DNA of 34,301 nucleotides from Gammaproteobacteria bacterium. Its GTDB lineage: Bacteria > Pseudomonadota > Gammaproteobacteria > GCA-001735895. The notes beneath the pieces were generated by a model. The model made no database searches. It was not told where the DNA came from and saw only the letters and a list, made by a program, of their open reading frames with translations. Of the stretch, positions 7,203-16,574 are shown piece after piece. The stretch's first letter is position 1, and every line of letters begins with the position of its first letter. The stretch lies in assembly GCA_030595795.1 (NCBI GenBank), contig JAUVCH010000041.1, forward strand, positions 1 to 34,301. Direction: 5' to 3'. Made by a program: the position numbers and the translations under genes.

Positions 7203-8090
7203 CAAGCTTTAATTACCGCAGTTCCCCGTTTACAACCACGTCCGGCGCGACCGCGTTCCGAAGAAACCGTATTGCAGGTAAAGGTATTGCATAAAACCTT
7301 TGGTGGAGGTAAGAGCTTTTTTGGCTTCGGCAAGGCGAGCCGTAAGGTCGAAGCGGTAAAAAATATCGATCTCGATTTACGCCGGGGCGAAACGCTGGGC
7401 ATCGTCGGTGAAAGTGGATCGGGTAAATCGACTCTGGCGCGCTGCATTATTCGTTTAATGGAGAGCAATAGCGGTCAGATTTTACTCGAAGGAATCGACC
7501 TAACCAGCCTCGGACGCGCGGCGATGCGACCCGCGCGGCGTAAGATTCAAATGGTCTTTCAAGACCCGTTTGCATCGTTGAATCCAAGAATTAAAGTGGG
7601 CGATATCATCGCACAAGGGCCTGTGATACAGGGCTCGAGCAGGGAAGAGGCAGGCCAGCGCGCTCGCGAGTTACTCAAAATTGTCGGACTTGATAAACGA
7701 GCCTTCGATCGCTTCCCACATGAATTTTCCGGTGGTCAGCGGCAACGCATTGGTATCGCCCGATCCCTGGCATTGCGCCCCGAAATACTAATCGCCGACG
7801 AACCAGTATCGGCCTTGGACGTTTCGATACAGGCACAGATTTTGAGCCTGCTCGACAAGATTCGAGTGCAGATGAATCTGTCGATGATATTCATTACTCA
7901 TGATCTACGAGTCGCCGCCCAGGTCTGTGACCGACTCGCGGTTATGCGCTACGGTGAAGTGGTTGAGTCGGGTGCTACCGAGGACGTTTTTGCCGACCCA
8001 CAGCACGAATATACTCAGGCCTTGTTGGCCGCAGTGCCGGGACAGGGTTGGCAGCCAAACGAGGTTCAAAATAGCGCCAGTGCAGGGTGA
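7203..8090 (+). pseudogene. C-terminal half of a fused oligopeptide-type ABC ATPase (truncated)
   Basis: The remaining domain is an intact Opp/Dpp-type ATPase: Walker A GESGSGKST, Q-loop VFQDPFASLNPR, signature FSGGQRQRIG, Walker B ILIADEPVSALD, and H-loop THDL. Upstream, in the same frame, codons from 7203 read QALITAVPRLQP followed by a Pro/Arg-rich linker into LQVKVLHKTF. That segment mirrors the end of an ABC domain (compare QALLAAVPGQG at this gene's own end). It shows that a first ATPase domain once preceded, as in YejF/GsiA-like two-domain proteins. An in-frame stop lies at 7185-7187, so that half is gone. A TTG at 7272 could still start translation. No permease or binding-protein gene is nearby, so uptake function is doubtful. 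Confidence 0.75.
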
Positions 8091-8094
8091 CCGA

Positions 8095-9489
8095 ATGAAG
8101 CAGGAATACACATTAACCGGTACGATCGATGATTTGTCGCGCCAGATTCAACAGGAATTAGTCACGCCGCTGGTGGTTGTCGAGGCTCATCTCGAGAACA
8201 TCGAGAAATACGATTCGAAATTGGGCGCATTCCAGACCGTATTTGTCGAGGACGCCCTCGCGGCTGCGTCGGCGGCGACCAAGGCTATTGCAGCAGGCCA
8301 CCGAATCGGACCTTTTCATGGAATCCCGTTTGGTTTAAAAGATATATGCGAATTTGAAGGCCGCGTCACCACCAACGGATCGATGGCTATGCGCGACCGG
8401 GTTTCGACCCATACAGGCAGTTTGGTGCGCCGTCTTGTGTCGGCCGGTGGCATAGTCATTGGTAAAACTAAGGCGGTAGAATGTGCATTTGGCGGCTGGG
8501 GAACTAACCAGCATATGGGTACACCCTGGAACCCCTGGGATATGCAGCAGGCGCGTGTGCCGGGCGGTTCCTCGTCGGGCTCCGGGGTTGCAGTTGCCGC
8601 CGGGCTAGTCGTATGTGCGGTAGGTACCGATACAGGTGGCTCGGTTCGACTACCCGCAGGCTACTGCGGGCTGGTCGGGCTTAAGGTCACCGAAGGGCAG
8701 TTACCGACCGACGGTATTATGCCCTTGTCGCAAACCCTGGACACGCCGGGACCGATGACACAGTCGGTTACCGACGCACTACTCATGTACCAGGTGATGG
8801 CGGGCGTCGAAGCCTGGCAAATCGACCATGATCGAGAGCAACGCCGGGGAATTTACGCGCAGCTGGATAAAGGTGTTAATGGCTTGCATCTAGGCGTTAT
8901 GGACGCACGCGAGCGTGAAAATTGCAGCCCTGATATGCTCGATAATTACGATGCCACGGTCGCGCAACTGGAAAGTCTTGGCGCAATAATTTCGGTATTC
9001 TCAGCACCGCAAAGCTATGGTGAGCTTAGTCATGAAAACGGTATGATCACCGCAGTAGAAGCCTATCAAAATCATGCCAAATATTATGATGATGCTAGCT
9101 TGCCGATGGATGAGGACGTGCGTAAGCGCATGCTCACAGGCAAGACAATTCCAGCTCATGACTACGTCGGCATGTTACATCGACGGCTTGCTGCGGTGGA
9201 CGAATTCGTCGACACCATGACGGGTTTTGATGCTCTCTTAACGCCAACCTGTCTATCCGCCGCGCCTTTGTTAAGCGAGGTCGATCAAGCCCAGCTACCG
9301 GGTTATTTTACGCGTCCGTTTAACTATCTCGGTCTGTGTGCATTGTCGCTGCCAACGGGATTGATAGAATCTGGGTTACCGGCGAGTTTGCAAATTGTTG
9401 CAGCGGCTAATGACGAAGCGATGGCACTGCGTATCGGGGCGGCGCTCGAGGCAGTGTTGGTGCCGATTGGTCGGCCGGTGTTGGGCTGA
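8095..9489 (+). CDS. Amidase-signature family amidohydrolase
   Basis: The 464-residue protein carries the Ser-cisSer-Lys triad of the amidase signature family: K82 in GIPFGLKDI, S159 in PGGSSSGSG and nucleophile S183 in GTDTGGSVRLP. The 24-residue gap between the two serines is as expected. It hydrolyses a C-N amide bond; the substrate is unknown. GatA is less likely because no gatB or gatC adjoins. The ATG at 8095 follows the ABC stop by 4 nt, so the two were an operon, which fits import and breakdown of an amide or peptide before the transporter decayed. The IS91 fragment downstream marks this stretch as a rearranged segment. Confidence 0.88.
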   Translation: MKQEYTLTGTIDDLSRQIQQELVTPLVVVEAHLENIEKYDSKLGAFQTVFVEDALAAASAATKAIAAGHRIGPFHGIPFGLKDICEFEGRVTTNGSMAMRDRVSTHTGSLVRRLVSAGGIVIGKTKAVECAFGGWGTNQHMGTPWNPWDMQQARVPGGSSSGSGVAVAAGLVVCAVGTDTGGSVRLPAGYCGLVGLKVTEGQLPTDGIMPLSQTLDTPGPMTQSVTDALLMYQVMAGVEAWQIDHDREQRRGIYAQLDKGVNGLHLGVMDARERENCSPDMLDNYDATVAQLESLGAIISVFSAPQSYGELSHENGMITAVEAYQNHAKYYDDASLPMDEDVRKRMLTGKTIPAHDYVGMLHRRLAAVDEFVDTMTGFDALLTPTCLSAAPLLSEVDQAQLPGYFTRPFNYLGLCALSLPTGLIESGLPASLQIVAAANDEAMALRIGAALEAVLVPIGRPVLG

Positions 9490-9540
9490 AAATACAGATT
9501 TAAAATTACCATTTTACGGCACACAGCAGTCGTTCATGAA

Positions 9541-9783
9541 TTGATTTGTGGTAGAGTAATGAACGGTTGCTACTGCCCCAAAGCAGAAATCGTCCGTAAC
9601 CCAGTAATTGTGGAGAAAACGCATGGCCGCTTACTTTATCTTGACGCACACACAGATCAACAGGAACTGAATAAATTGGTTCACACGATCAGTCACTGTG
9701 TAGCCCGATTTCTCGAACGCCTGGGTATTCTGGAACGCGATGAAGAAATTAGCTACCTGGTATGTGCCTGCCTTGAAGGGTAA
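9541..9783 (+). pseudogene. IS91-type transposase fragment
   Basis: About 80 codons remain of a protein that is normally several hundred residues. The readable core, from NPVIVEKTHGRLLYLDA through LNKLVHTISHCVARFLERLG to ILERDEEISYL, matches the segment of IS91/Y2-type transposases usually ending in a LERDAENSYL-like motif. The N-terminal zinc-binding and catalytic parts and the C-terminus are absent. No terminal repeats are identifiable. It is a dead relic and indicates past insertion next to the amidase gene. Confidence 0.7.
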
Positions 9784-10195
9784 TTCTTCCACTACACCAA
9801 ATCAATGAGATAAAATCAGCCGTGGGCGCCGAAGATTGCCTCCCACTTTTATGCGATGGGGTCCGCTTTGGGCACAAAGCCGCCTATTACCCGTACAATC
9901 AAAAAAAAACTAACGCTTACCATAGAAATCGATCCACCGCATTACCCAGTAACGCCTACACATTTTTGTCGAAACTATTATGCAGTAGGCTACCGCAAAA
10001 AGTGATAGACCCGGTCGGATCGATCGAGTCGAAAACCAAAGTAAAACTTTTCCCACCACAAACTATTTACAATGCTAATGTCGTGATTTAATTTGTTAAT
10101 GTCGCGATATTGAAAGTCCGGGTTATATAAACCAATAGTCTTAGCTTATATTATTTTTAACTATGAAAGTATTTTAACTCCAGAAGGTAATTACA
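9784..10195. other. 412-bp gene-free region upstream of mcl
   Basis: The left part continues the decayed mobile-element DNA. A GTG-started 89-codon frame (9822-10091) crosses it, but it has no ribosome site, no recognisable motif and an atypical composition, so it is not called. The right part holds a direct repeat (listed separately) and AT-rich promoter-like DNA before the mcl ribosome site AGAAGG. No RNA gene was recognised. Confidence 0.5.
10076..10108 (+). repeat. 12-bp direct repeat, 21-bp period, upstream of mcl
   Basis: TAATGTCGTGAT (10076-10087) and TAATGTCGCGAT (10097-10108) differ at one base and start 21 bp apart, that is two helical turns. They lie 88 bases upstream of the mcl ATG. 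The same-face spacing is what one expects of a regulator binding as a dimer on direct repeats, so this is a candidate operator for the mcl-mtkAB operon. Confidence 0.45.
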
Positions 10196-11137
10196 ATGAG
10201 CCACACACTATACCCACCTGCGCGTCAACGCTTACAAAGAAGCGAGCTGGCGGTGCCTGGGTCGAATCCGGGAATGTTCGAAAAAGCGGCTGCCAGCGCT
10301 GCCGATTACGTATTTTTAGACCTCGAGGATGCGGTATCGCCGGGCGATAAAGTGCAGGCACGCAAAAATATCATCCAGGGGCTGAACGACATTGACTGGC
10401 GTGGCCTGGGTAAGACTATTTCGGTGCGTATCAATAGTATCGACACGCATTACATGTACCGCGATGTCGTTGATCTGGTCGAACAGGCGGGTGATCGACT
10501 CGACACAATCTTGATTCCTAAAGTTGGTGTTGCCGCAGACGTTTATATGGTCGATGCCATGCTCACTCAAATTGAAACAGCCAAAGGTTTCACCAACAAA
10601 ATTGGTATCGAAGCTTTAATCGAAACCACGCTGGGAATGGCCAATGTCGATGCTATTGCAACGTCTAGCCCTCGTATGGAAGCCATGCATTTTGGCGTTG
10701 CCGATTATGCAGCCAGTTGTCGGGCGCGCACGACAAACATCGGTGGTCTGAACCCCGATTATCCGGGAGATCAATGGCATCACGGACTGTCGCGCATGCT
10801 AGTTGCCTGTCGCGCTTATGGACTACGCCCTGTTGATGGCCCCTTTGGTGATTTCAGTGACCCGGATGGCTACCTGCTAGGCGCCAGACGTGCCGCTGCA
10901 ATGGGTTACGAGGGCAAGTGGGCAATCCATCCATCACAGATCGAGCTGGCTAACGAAGTGTTTTCACCGGCCGAGGCCGAAGTCGACCGGGCAGGACGTA
11001 TTCTGATTGCTCTGAAAGAAGCCGCAGAGCAGGGCAAAGGTGCTGCGTCCCTAGACGGTCGTATGATTGACGAAGCTTCCGCGAAGATGGCCGAAAACGT
11101 CGTCAATATGGACGCAGCCATTAAAGCCAAAGGTTAG
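10196..11137 (+). CDS. mcl: L-malyl-CoA / beta-methylmalyl-CoA lyase (HpcH/HpaI citrate-lyase-beta family)
   Basis: Malyl-CoA lyase cleaves malyl-CoA to glyoxylate and acetyl-CoA, reversibly. The 313-residue protein has the CitE/HpcH fold marks: RSELAVPGSNPGMFEKA at the N-terminus (CoA binding), DYVFLDLEDAVSP with the metal-binding acid, IEALIETTLGMAN, a GVADYAAS segment and GKWAIHPSQIELAN near the C-terminus. Ribosome site AGAAGG precedes the ATG. It is first of three genes; mtkA starts 9 nt downstream. That neighbourhood picks malyl-CoA lyase over citrate lyase beta or other CoA lyases. It could also accept methylmalyl-CoA as in the 3-hydroxypropionate bicycle; this cannot be told from sequence alone. 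Confidence 0.92.
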   Translation: MSHTLYPPARQRLQRSELAVPGSNPGMFEKAAASAADYVFLDLEDAVSPGDKVQARKNIIQGLNDIDWRGLGKTISVRINSIDTHYMYRDVVDLVEQAGDRLDTILIPKVGVAADVYMVDAMLTQIETAKGFTNKIGIEALIETTLGMANVDAIATSSPRMEAMHFGVADYAASCRARTTNIGGLNPDYPGDQWHHGLSRMLVACRAYGLRPVDGPFGDFSDPDGYLLGARRAAAMGYEGKWAIHPSQIELANEVFSPAEAEVDRAGRILIALKEAAEQGKGAASLDGRMIDEASAKMAENVVNMDAAIKAKG

Positions 11138-11146
11138 GGGAGATCT

Positions 11147-12319
11147 ATGGATATTCATGAGTATCAGGCAAAGACACTACTAGCTGAGTTTGGCATGCCG
11201 ATCGCCCGAGGTGGCATCGCCTATAGCCCCGAACAGGCGGCTTACCGAGCGATGGAACTGGGCGGCGAAAACTGGGTGGTTAAAGCACAGATACATTCCG
11301 GCGCACGTGGCAAGGCCGGTGGAATTAAATTTTGCTCTAGCGATGAAGAAGTTCGTGCGGCTGCTGATGAATTATTGGGTAAGCGCCTGGTAACTAATCA
11401 AACCGGGCCGCAGGGCAAGCTGGTCGGACGTTTATATATTGAAACTAGCACCGATATTGATCGCGAAATCTATCTCGCTTTTGTGCTGGATCGCACCACT
11501 GAGCGGATAATGTGCGTTGCCTCGGCATCTGGCGGTATGGATATCGAGGAAATCGCCAAAACCGAGCCAGACTCGATAATACGAGTGCCCATAGAACCCG
11601 CAGTAGGTCTGCGCGAATTTCAGGCACGCGAAGTCGCTTTTGCGCTGGGGTTAGAAGCAGGGCAGATCAACGAAGCCGTCACCGTATTGAAAGCCTGCTA
11701 CCGCGCCTTTCGCGATCTCGACGCGACGATGGTAGAAATCAATCCGCTGGTGGTGACTAAAGACGGTCGACTAATTGCACTCGATGCAAAAATGGGATTT
11801 GACGATAACGCCCTGTTCCGTCGTCAGCAAATCTCTGAGCTACGCGATAAATCACAGGAAGACCCCCGAGAGATGAATGCCGCCGACCGTGGCCTCAGCT
11901 ACGTCGGACTCGATGGCAATATCGGCTGCATCATCAATGGTGCGGGGCTTGCCATGGCGACCATGGATATGATTAAACACGTCGATGGTGAGCCGGCTAA
12001 CTTTCTCGACATCGGTGGCGGTGCGTCGCCAGAACGTGTCATCAAGGCTTTTAATCTGGTGCTTTCCGACGACAGCGTTGAAGCTATTCTGGTTAATATC
12101 TTCGCCGGCATCAACCGTTGTGACTGGGTCGCTGAAGGCGTGATTCAGGCCATGGAAAAACTCGACGTAAATGTACCCGTCATCATCAGACTTTCCGGTA
12201 CCAACGAAGAAAAGGGCAGGCAAATACTGGAGAACAGTAGCATCGACCTGATTACCGCAGAAACACTGGCCGAGGCCGCAGAAAAAGCTGTTGCCGCAGC
12301 ACGATCTAAGAGGGCTTAG
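11147..12319 (+). CDS. mtkA: Malate-CoA ligase (malate thiokinase) beta subunit
   Basis: MtkA with MtkB makes malyl-CoA from malate, CoA and ATP. The 390-residue protein has the ATP-grasp fold of succinyl-CoA synthetase beta subunits ([12 protein letters not shown] start, [48 protein letters not shown]). Compared with remembered methylotroph MtkA, the length and segments such as [18 protein letters not shown] and [14 protein letters not shown] agree closely. The preceding gene is malyl-CoA lyase, which favours malate over succinate as substrate. A strong AGGGGAG ribosome site precedes the ATG, and mtkB follows 3 nt after the stop. Succinyl-CoA synthetase is the alternative. Confidence 0.9.
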   Translation: MDIHEYQAKTLLAEFGMPIARGGIAYSPEQAAYRAMELGGENWVVKAQIHSGARGKAGGIKFCSSDEEVRAAADELLGKRLVTNQTGPQGKLVGRLYIETSTDIDREIYLAFVLDRTTERIMCVASASGGMDIEEIAKTEPDSIIRVPIEPAVGLREFQAREVAFALGLEAGQINEAVTVLKACYRAFRDLDATMVEINPLVVTKDGRLIALDAKMGFDDNALFRRQQISELRDKSQEDPREMNAADRGLSYVGLDGNIGCIINGAGLAMATMDMIKHVDGEPANFLDIGGGASPERVIKAFNLVLSDDSVEAILVNIFAGINRCDWVAEGVIQAMEKLDVNVPVIIRLSGTNEEKGRQILENSSIDLITAETLAEAAEKAVAAARSKRA

Positions 12320-12322
12320 ACA

Positions 12323-13210
12323 ATGAGTATTTGGCTAAATGAAAAAACACCGGTCATCGTCCAGGGCTATACCGGAAGAATCGGAACCTTCCACGCACAG
12401 GAAATGATCGAATACGGTACTAATTTAGTCGGTGGTGTGACACCAGGCAAAGGTGGCAGTCAGCATCTGGATTTGCCGGTTTATAATACCGTCAAAGAAG
12501 CAGTAACCGATTCAGGCGCCGAAGCCAGTGTAGTCTTCGTACCACCACCATTCGCCGCCGATGCCATCATGGAAGCTGCCGATGCCGGTATTAAGTTTTG
12601 TGTCTGCGTTACTGACGGCATTCCGGCGCAAGATATGATGCGAGTAAAGCGCTATATGCGTCGGTACAAGAAGGAAGAACGTATGTGCCTGACCGGGCCT
12701 AACTGTGCCGGTACCATCAGTCCGGGCAGAGCGATGATGGGGATCATGCCAGGGCATATATATATGCAGGGTAATGTCGGCTTAATTGGACGCTCAGGCA
12801 CACTGGGTTACGAAGCCGCCTCGCAAATGAAAGCCAGAGAAATTGGCATCAGCACCAGTGTAGGAATCGGTGGCGACCCGATAAATGGCAGTTCATTTCG
12901 GGATCATCTGGAGAAATTTGAAGAAGACCCAGACACCGATCTGGTCGTCATGATCGGCGAAATCGGTGGTCCGCAGGAAGCAGCTGCAGCCGAGTTTGCA
13001 CGCGATCATATGAAAAAACCGGTACTGGCCTATATCGCTGGATTAACCGCACCGAAAGGGCGAACTATGGGGCATGCAGGTGCGATTGTTACCACGGCGG
13101 GTGAATCGGCTGCGGAGAAGGTAGAGATACTAAAAGAAGCTGGGGTTGGGATTATTACTCGCCCATCGGAATTTGGTGTGGCGGCTGAGGAGGCTTTGGG
13201 TAAGCTTTGA
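12323..13210 (+). CDS. mtkB: Malate-CoA ligase (malate thiokinase) alpha subunit
   Basis: The alpha subunit binds CoA and carries the phosphohistidine. Its 295 residues include the CoA-binding Rossmann N-terminus (VIVQGYTGRIGTFHAQEM), LTGPNCAGTISPG, GLIGRSGTLGYEA and the active-site loop GRTMGHAGAIV with phospho-acceptor His251. It differs from SucD at the start and in length and pairs with mtkA in one operon. With MaeB the cell has two exits from malate: to pyruvate plus CO2, or to glyoxylate plus acetyl-CoA. No glyoxylate-handling serine-cycle gene is visible here, so the downstream fate of glyoxylate is unknown. Confidence 0.9.
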   Translation: MSIWLNEKTPVIVQGYTGRIGTFHAQEMIEYGTNLVGGVTPGKGGSQHLDLPVYNTVKEAVTDSGAEASVVFVPPPFAADAIMEAADAGIKFCVCVTDGIPAQDMMRVKRYMRRYKKEERMCLTGPNCAGTISPGRAMMGIMPGHIYMQGNVGLIGRSGTLGYEAASQMKAREIGISTSVGIGGDPINGSSFRDHLEKFEEDPDTDLVVMIGEIGGPQEAAAAEFARDHMKKPVLAYIAGLTAPKGRTMGHAGAIVTTAGESAAEKVEILKEAGVGIITRPSEFGVAAEEALGKL

Positions 13211-13699
13211 TTTGTATTGTTGGGTACAGGGAGGTGCTCGTCTACGTCCTCGTTTGTTGTGTTACTAGTAGGATAAATTATCAATTACACGCAATTCATG
13301 ATTTTCAGCATTTTCCCTGCTGGCGCGCGTTTGACAGCGATGCTCTACGCAGTAACATTAAAAAAACATTTCTGCTGGAATGAGAACCTGGAAAATATTC
13401 TTGAGTTTCCGATCTATTTTCGACCTGATGGGTAACCTGGGTCAAAAGTTGCATACAATAAACTAGTATCCACATTTAGTTATAGAAATTATAGACTTGT
13501 GACCTACACTTAGTTGGAACTGTAATGATATCGTAATGGTGTGCCGACCTTAATGGCTTAGTGTTGGATTCGATAAAATTAGACAGTAGATGGCATACTC
13601 CAATAAAATTGTTACCAGATCAAGTCAGGATAAAGTTTTTCAGACCCTTGTGTCGGAAGAATGTCGATAAATAAAAAATGAGGGCTGACAATTAACTTA
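13211..13699. other. 489-bp intergenic region before the MHYT kinase
   Basis: No gene with coding character was found. The best sigma70-like pair is TTGACA (13331-13336) and TAACAT (13353-13358) with a 16-bp spacer, about 340 bp before the kinase start; a long leader or an untranslated RNA would follow from it. Several AT-rich -10-like boxes lie nearer the kinase. No terminator hairpin for mtkB was obvious and no RNA gene was recognised. Confidence 0.35.
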
Positions 13700-16546
13700 T
13701 TGAATCATTTTGCATTTTTAGGGTCGCCACAGGACCTGGGGCCAGCGATTGAAGCGCACCACGATTCCGGCCTGGTGGCGCTGTCCATTCTGATTGCTAT
13801 TTTCTCTTCCTATACGGCTTTCCTTGTCTCGGGGCGTATTCGTGAACCAAAGAAACATGGGCATAGCCGGGTATGGCTGGTATCAGGTGCCATTGCCATG
13901 GGTGGCGGCGTTTGGGCCATGCACTTTGTGGGTATGCTGGCCTACCAACTCCCAATCATAGTTAATTATAATACGCTAACTACTGTGGTTTCTGTTTTCC
14001 CCGCCATAATGGCCAGTTTCGTAGTATTGCGGACCACCCCTGAGCGGAACATGACGGGTGGGGCAATTCTCTGGCGTAGCATGCTTATGGGAGGAGGTAT
14101 AGGCCTGATGCACTATACGGGAATGGCCGCAATGCGCATGGACGGTATCATGCGCAACGATCCCTGGTTATTGCTGGGGTCTATTGTGGTCGCGGTTGCT
14201 CTGGCAGGAATTTCACTGAGGCTTAAGCTCTGGGCTGATCAGCGTATTGTGAGCGGCGGGATTAACCCAACCCGATTACTGGCTGCTGCCGTAGTGATGG
14301 GCTGTGCTATTGCCGGAATGCACTATACCGCTATGGCGGCAATGAACGTTTTCCCTGCGTCCGCTGTCACGATCGAACAGATGGCCTGGCCACCTCAAGT
14401 GATTGCAAGAGTCATTGCCGCTGTCTCAATACTCATCGCTGTAATGATGGTTGTTGCGATAGAAGTGAGTAAGCGAATGGATTTGTATTGGCGAATCAGG
14501 GATAGCGAATTACTGCAGAGTGCAATCCTGGAAACGGTGGGTGATGCCATTATCGCCGTCGACAGTAAGGGCATCATTCGAACATTCAATCCCGCCGCTG
14601 AGAAAATATTCGGCTATCTCGCTGCGGAGGTAATTGGCAGCAATGTCTCCATGCTTCTGCCCGATCAGGATCGAAAAGCACATGAAGATTATACGGACAA
14701 ATCAGAGCTACATGCCCATCGCATTCTTGGCCAGGATCGAGAACTGAAGGGCCGTCGCAAGGATGGTTCCCTGTTCTTGCTGGAACTAAATTTGGGGCCC
14801 ATGGAGTTGGCAGGGGAACGCGGTTTCGTAGGCATTTTGCGCGATGCTACTGAACACCGCCTGGCGGAAAAGGCGTTTCTCCAATTCAAAACAACACTTG
14901 ATAAAACAACTGATGGCATTTTCATGTTTGATCCCAAGACATTGGAATTTTACTGGGTAAATGAAGGTGCTACGAAACAGGTAGGCTACAACTATGACGA
15001 GTTGATGAAGATGACGTTCTTCGATATTTGTCCAGAGTTTAATGCAAAAAACTTCCTGGACATGGTAAAGCCTATGATCGAGGGGAAACAGGAAATGCAT
15101 AGTATCGAGACATTGCATGAACACAAAGACGGCCACACTTTTCCAGTTGATGTAATTTATCAACACATTATCCCGCTGGGTGAACCTGGCAGGATCGTTG
15201 CAATCGTTCGTGACATCACACAACGCAAAGCCGCCGAAAAGAAACTAACAATTTATAACAAACAACTCGAAGTATTAGTGGAAAAACGCACCAGGGAATT
15301 GACCAAGGCCCAGGATGAGTTGATGCTGGTAATTGGCACCCTCAATGGTTATGTCTACCGCGACGCCATTAACGAGATCTCCGAAATAGGTATTGCAACA
15401 GAAATTCCGATTTATATGACAGACGGCGTTGAAAAGCTCTCGGGTTATCCTGCCGATGAGTTCGTGGGCAATGAAGGACGTACTTTCCCGGATTTAATTC
15501 TGCCCGAGGACGTCGATGCAGTCTGGAAAGAAGTAAGAGAAGCTGTTAGTGAAAACCGGGAATATGAATGCAATTATCGAATTCGTACACGTAATGGTGA
15601 GGCGCGGTGGGTCCACGAGCGCGGATATGGTGTTTATGACGAAAATGGCAAGCTACAGTATGTAGAAGGCTACATCATGGATGACCACGAGCGCAAGATA
15701 GCTGAAACCGAACTCGAAAAATACCGCGATCATCTCGAAGAATTGGTGGCCGAACGCAGTAAGGAACTGCATGATGCTCAGGACGAACTGGTGCGCAAGG
15801 AGCGCCTCGCCGCCCTTGGTCAGTTGACGGCCACGGTCTCCCACGAGCTGCGCAATCCATTGGCCGCGATGGGCACCTCCTTATATATAATTAAAAAGCT
15901 GTTTGATGGCAGCACCGATCAGCGATTATTAAATGCCTACGATCGACTTGACCGCAATATTGAACGCTGTGATCACATCGTCGATGAATTGCTGGATTTC
16001 ACGCGCATAACCAATCCGAAAATGGAGGAAACTTTAATCGATAAATGGCTGCAATCGGTAATTGAGGAGATGGATATCTCTAAAGATATTCAGGTAGAAA
16101 TAGGCCTGTGCTTACAGGACTCTGTGTATTGTATCGATCGTAATCGTTTACGACGAGCGATTATTAATGCGGTGGACAATGCCTGTCAGGCGATGCAGGA
16201 GATATCGGGTGAGCACAGAAAGGGCAGCCAACTGAGTATCAAAACCAGGGAAAAAGATAAGCGTGTTGAAATCGTCATAACCGACACAGGCTCCGGTATG
16301 ACGGAAGCTGTACTGGCAAAAATCTTCGAGCCACTATTTTCCACCAAGAGCTCTGGTATAGGACTCGGCATGCCGACCGTGAAACAAATTATGGAGCAAC
16401 ACGGTGGTGGTATTGAGATCGATTCTGTCGAAGGAAAGGGCGCGACGGTGACTTTATGGTTGCCACACAGACACGATGGAGCTGTGGCGGCATACAGTGG
16501 AGATAAGGATAAAGGGGGTGCTGTTGATCAGAAAGATTTGACATAA
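13700..16546 (+). CDS. MHYT-domain membrane sensor histidine kinase with three PAS domains
   Basis: The 948-residue protein begins with a seven-helix MHYT sensor domain (about 1-255) holding the motifs MHFVG at 74, MHYTG at 137 and MHYTA at 207; such motifs are proposed to bind copper and sense O2, CO or NO. Three PAS domains follow (about 272-395, 396-520, 545-670), linked by helices. The dimerisation domain has phospho-acceptor His715 in SHELRNPLAA, and the ATPase domain has the N-box NAVDNACQAM, DTGSGMT and GIGLGMPTV. No response regulator adjoins, so it is an orphan. The TTG start has no strong ribosome site; it was chosen because the MHYT domain begins right after it. Confidence 0.88.
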   Translation: MNHFAFLGSPQDLGPAIEAHHDSGLVALSILIAIFSSYTAFLVSGRIREPKKHGHSRVWLVSGAIAMGGGVWAMHFVGMLAYQLPIIVNYNTLTTVVSVFPAIMASFVVLRTTPERNMTGGAILWRSMLMGGGIGLMHYTGMAAMRMDGIMRNDPWLLLGSIVVAVALAGISLRLKLWADQRIVSGGINPTRLLAAAVVMGCAIAGMHYTAMAAMNVFPASAVTIEQMAWPPQVIARVIAAVSILIAVMMVVAIEVSKRMDLYWRIRDSELLQSAILETVGDAIIAVDSKGIIRTFNPAAEKIFGYLAAEVIGSNVSMLLPDQDRKAHEDYTDKSELHAHRILGQDRELKGRRKDGSLFLLELNLGPMELAGERGFVGILRDATEHRLAEKAFLQFKTTLDKTTDGIFMFDPKTLEFYWVNEGATKQVGYNYDELMKMTFFDICPEFNAKNFLDMVKPMIEGKQEMHSIETLHEHKDGHTFPVDVIYQHIIPLGEPGRIVAIVRDITQRKAAEKKLTIYNKQLEVLVEKRTRELTKAQDELMLVIGTLNGYVYRDAINEISEIGIATEIPIYMTDGVEKLSGYPADEFVGNEGRTFPDLILPEDVDAVWKEVREAVSENREYECNYRIRTRNGEARWVHERGYGVYDENGKLQYVEGYIMDDHERKIAETELEKYRDHLEELVAERSKELHDAQDELVRKERLAALGQLTATVSHELRNPLAAMGTSLYIIKKLFDGSTDQRLLNAYDRLDRNIERCDHIVDELLDFTRITNPKMEETLIDKWLQSVIEEMDISKDIQVEIGLCLQDSVYCIDRNRLRRAIINAVDNACQAMQEISGEHRKGSQLSIKTREKDKRVEIVITDTGSGMTEAVLAKIFEPLFSTKSSGIGLGMPTVKQIMEQHGGGIEIDSVEGKGATVTLWLPHRHDGAVAAYSGDKDKGGAVDQKDLT

Positions 16547-16574
16547 TCTGGGAAGTGTATTCGGAAAGCCTCGA

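Noticed and set aside
9822..10091. 89-codon GTG-started open frame upstream of mcl
   Set aside because: It has no ribosome site and no recognisable motif, lies in decayed mobile-element DNA, and overlaps the direct repeat region.
11852..12223. 123-codon minus-strand frame inside mtkA
   Set aside because: It is an antisense shadow of a conserved gene, with no ribosome site and no motif.
11147..13210. Reading mtkAB as succinyl-CoA synthetase sucCD
   Set aside because: The genes sit directly behind malyl-CoA lyase and resemble MtkA/MtkB in length and segments. The SucCD reading remains possible only if the genome has no other sucCD.
14786..15223. 145-codon minus-strand frame inside the MHYT kinase
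   Set aside because: It runs antisense to PAS domains, has a composition typical of a shadow frame, and has no start signal.
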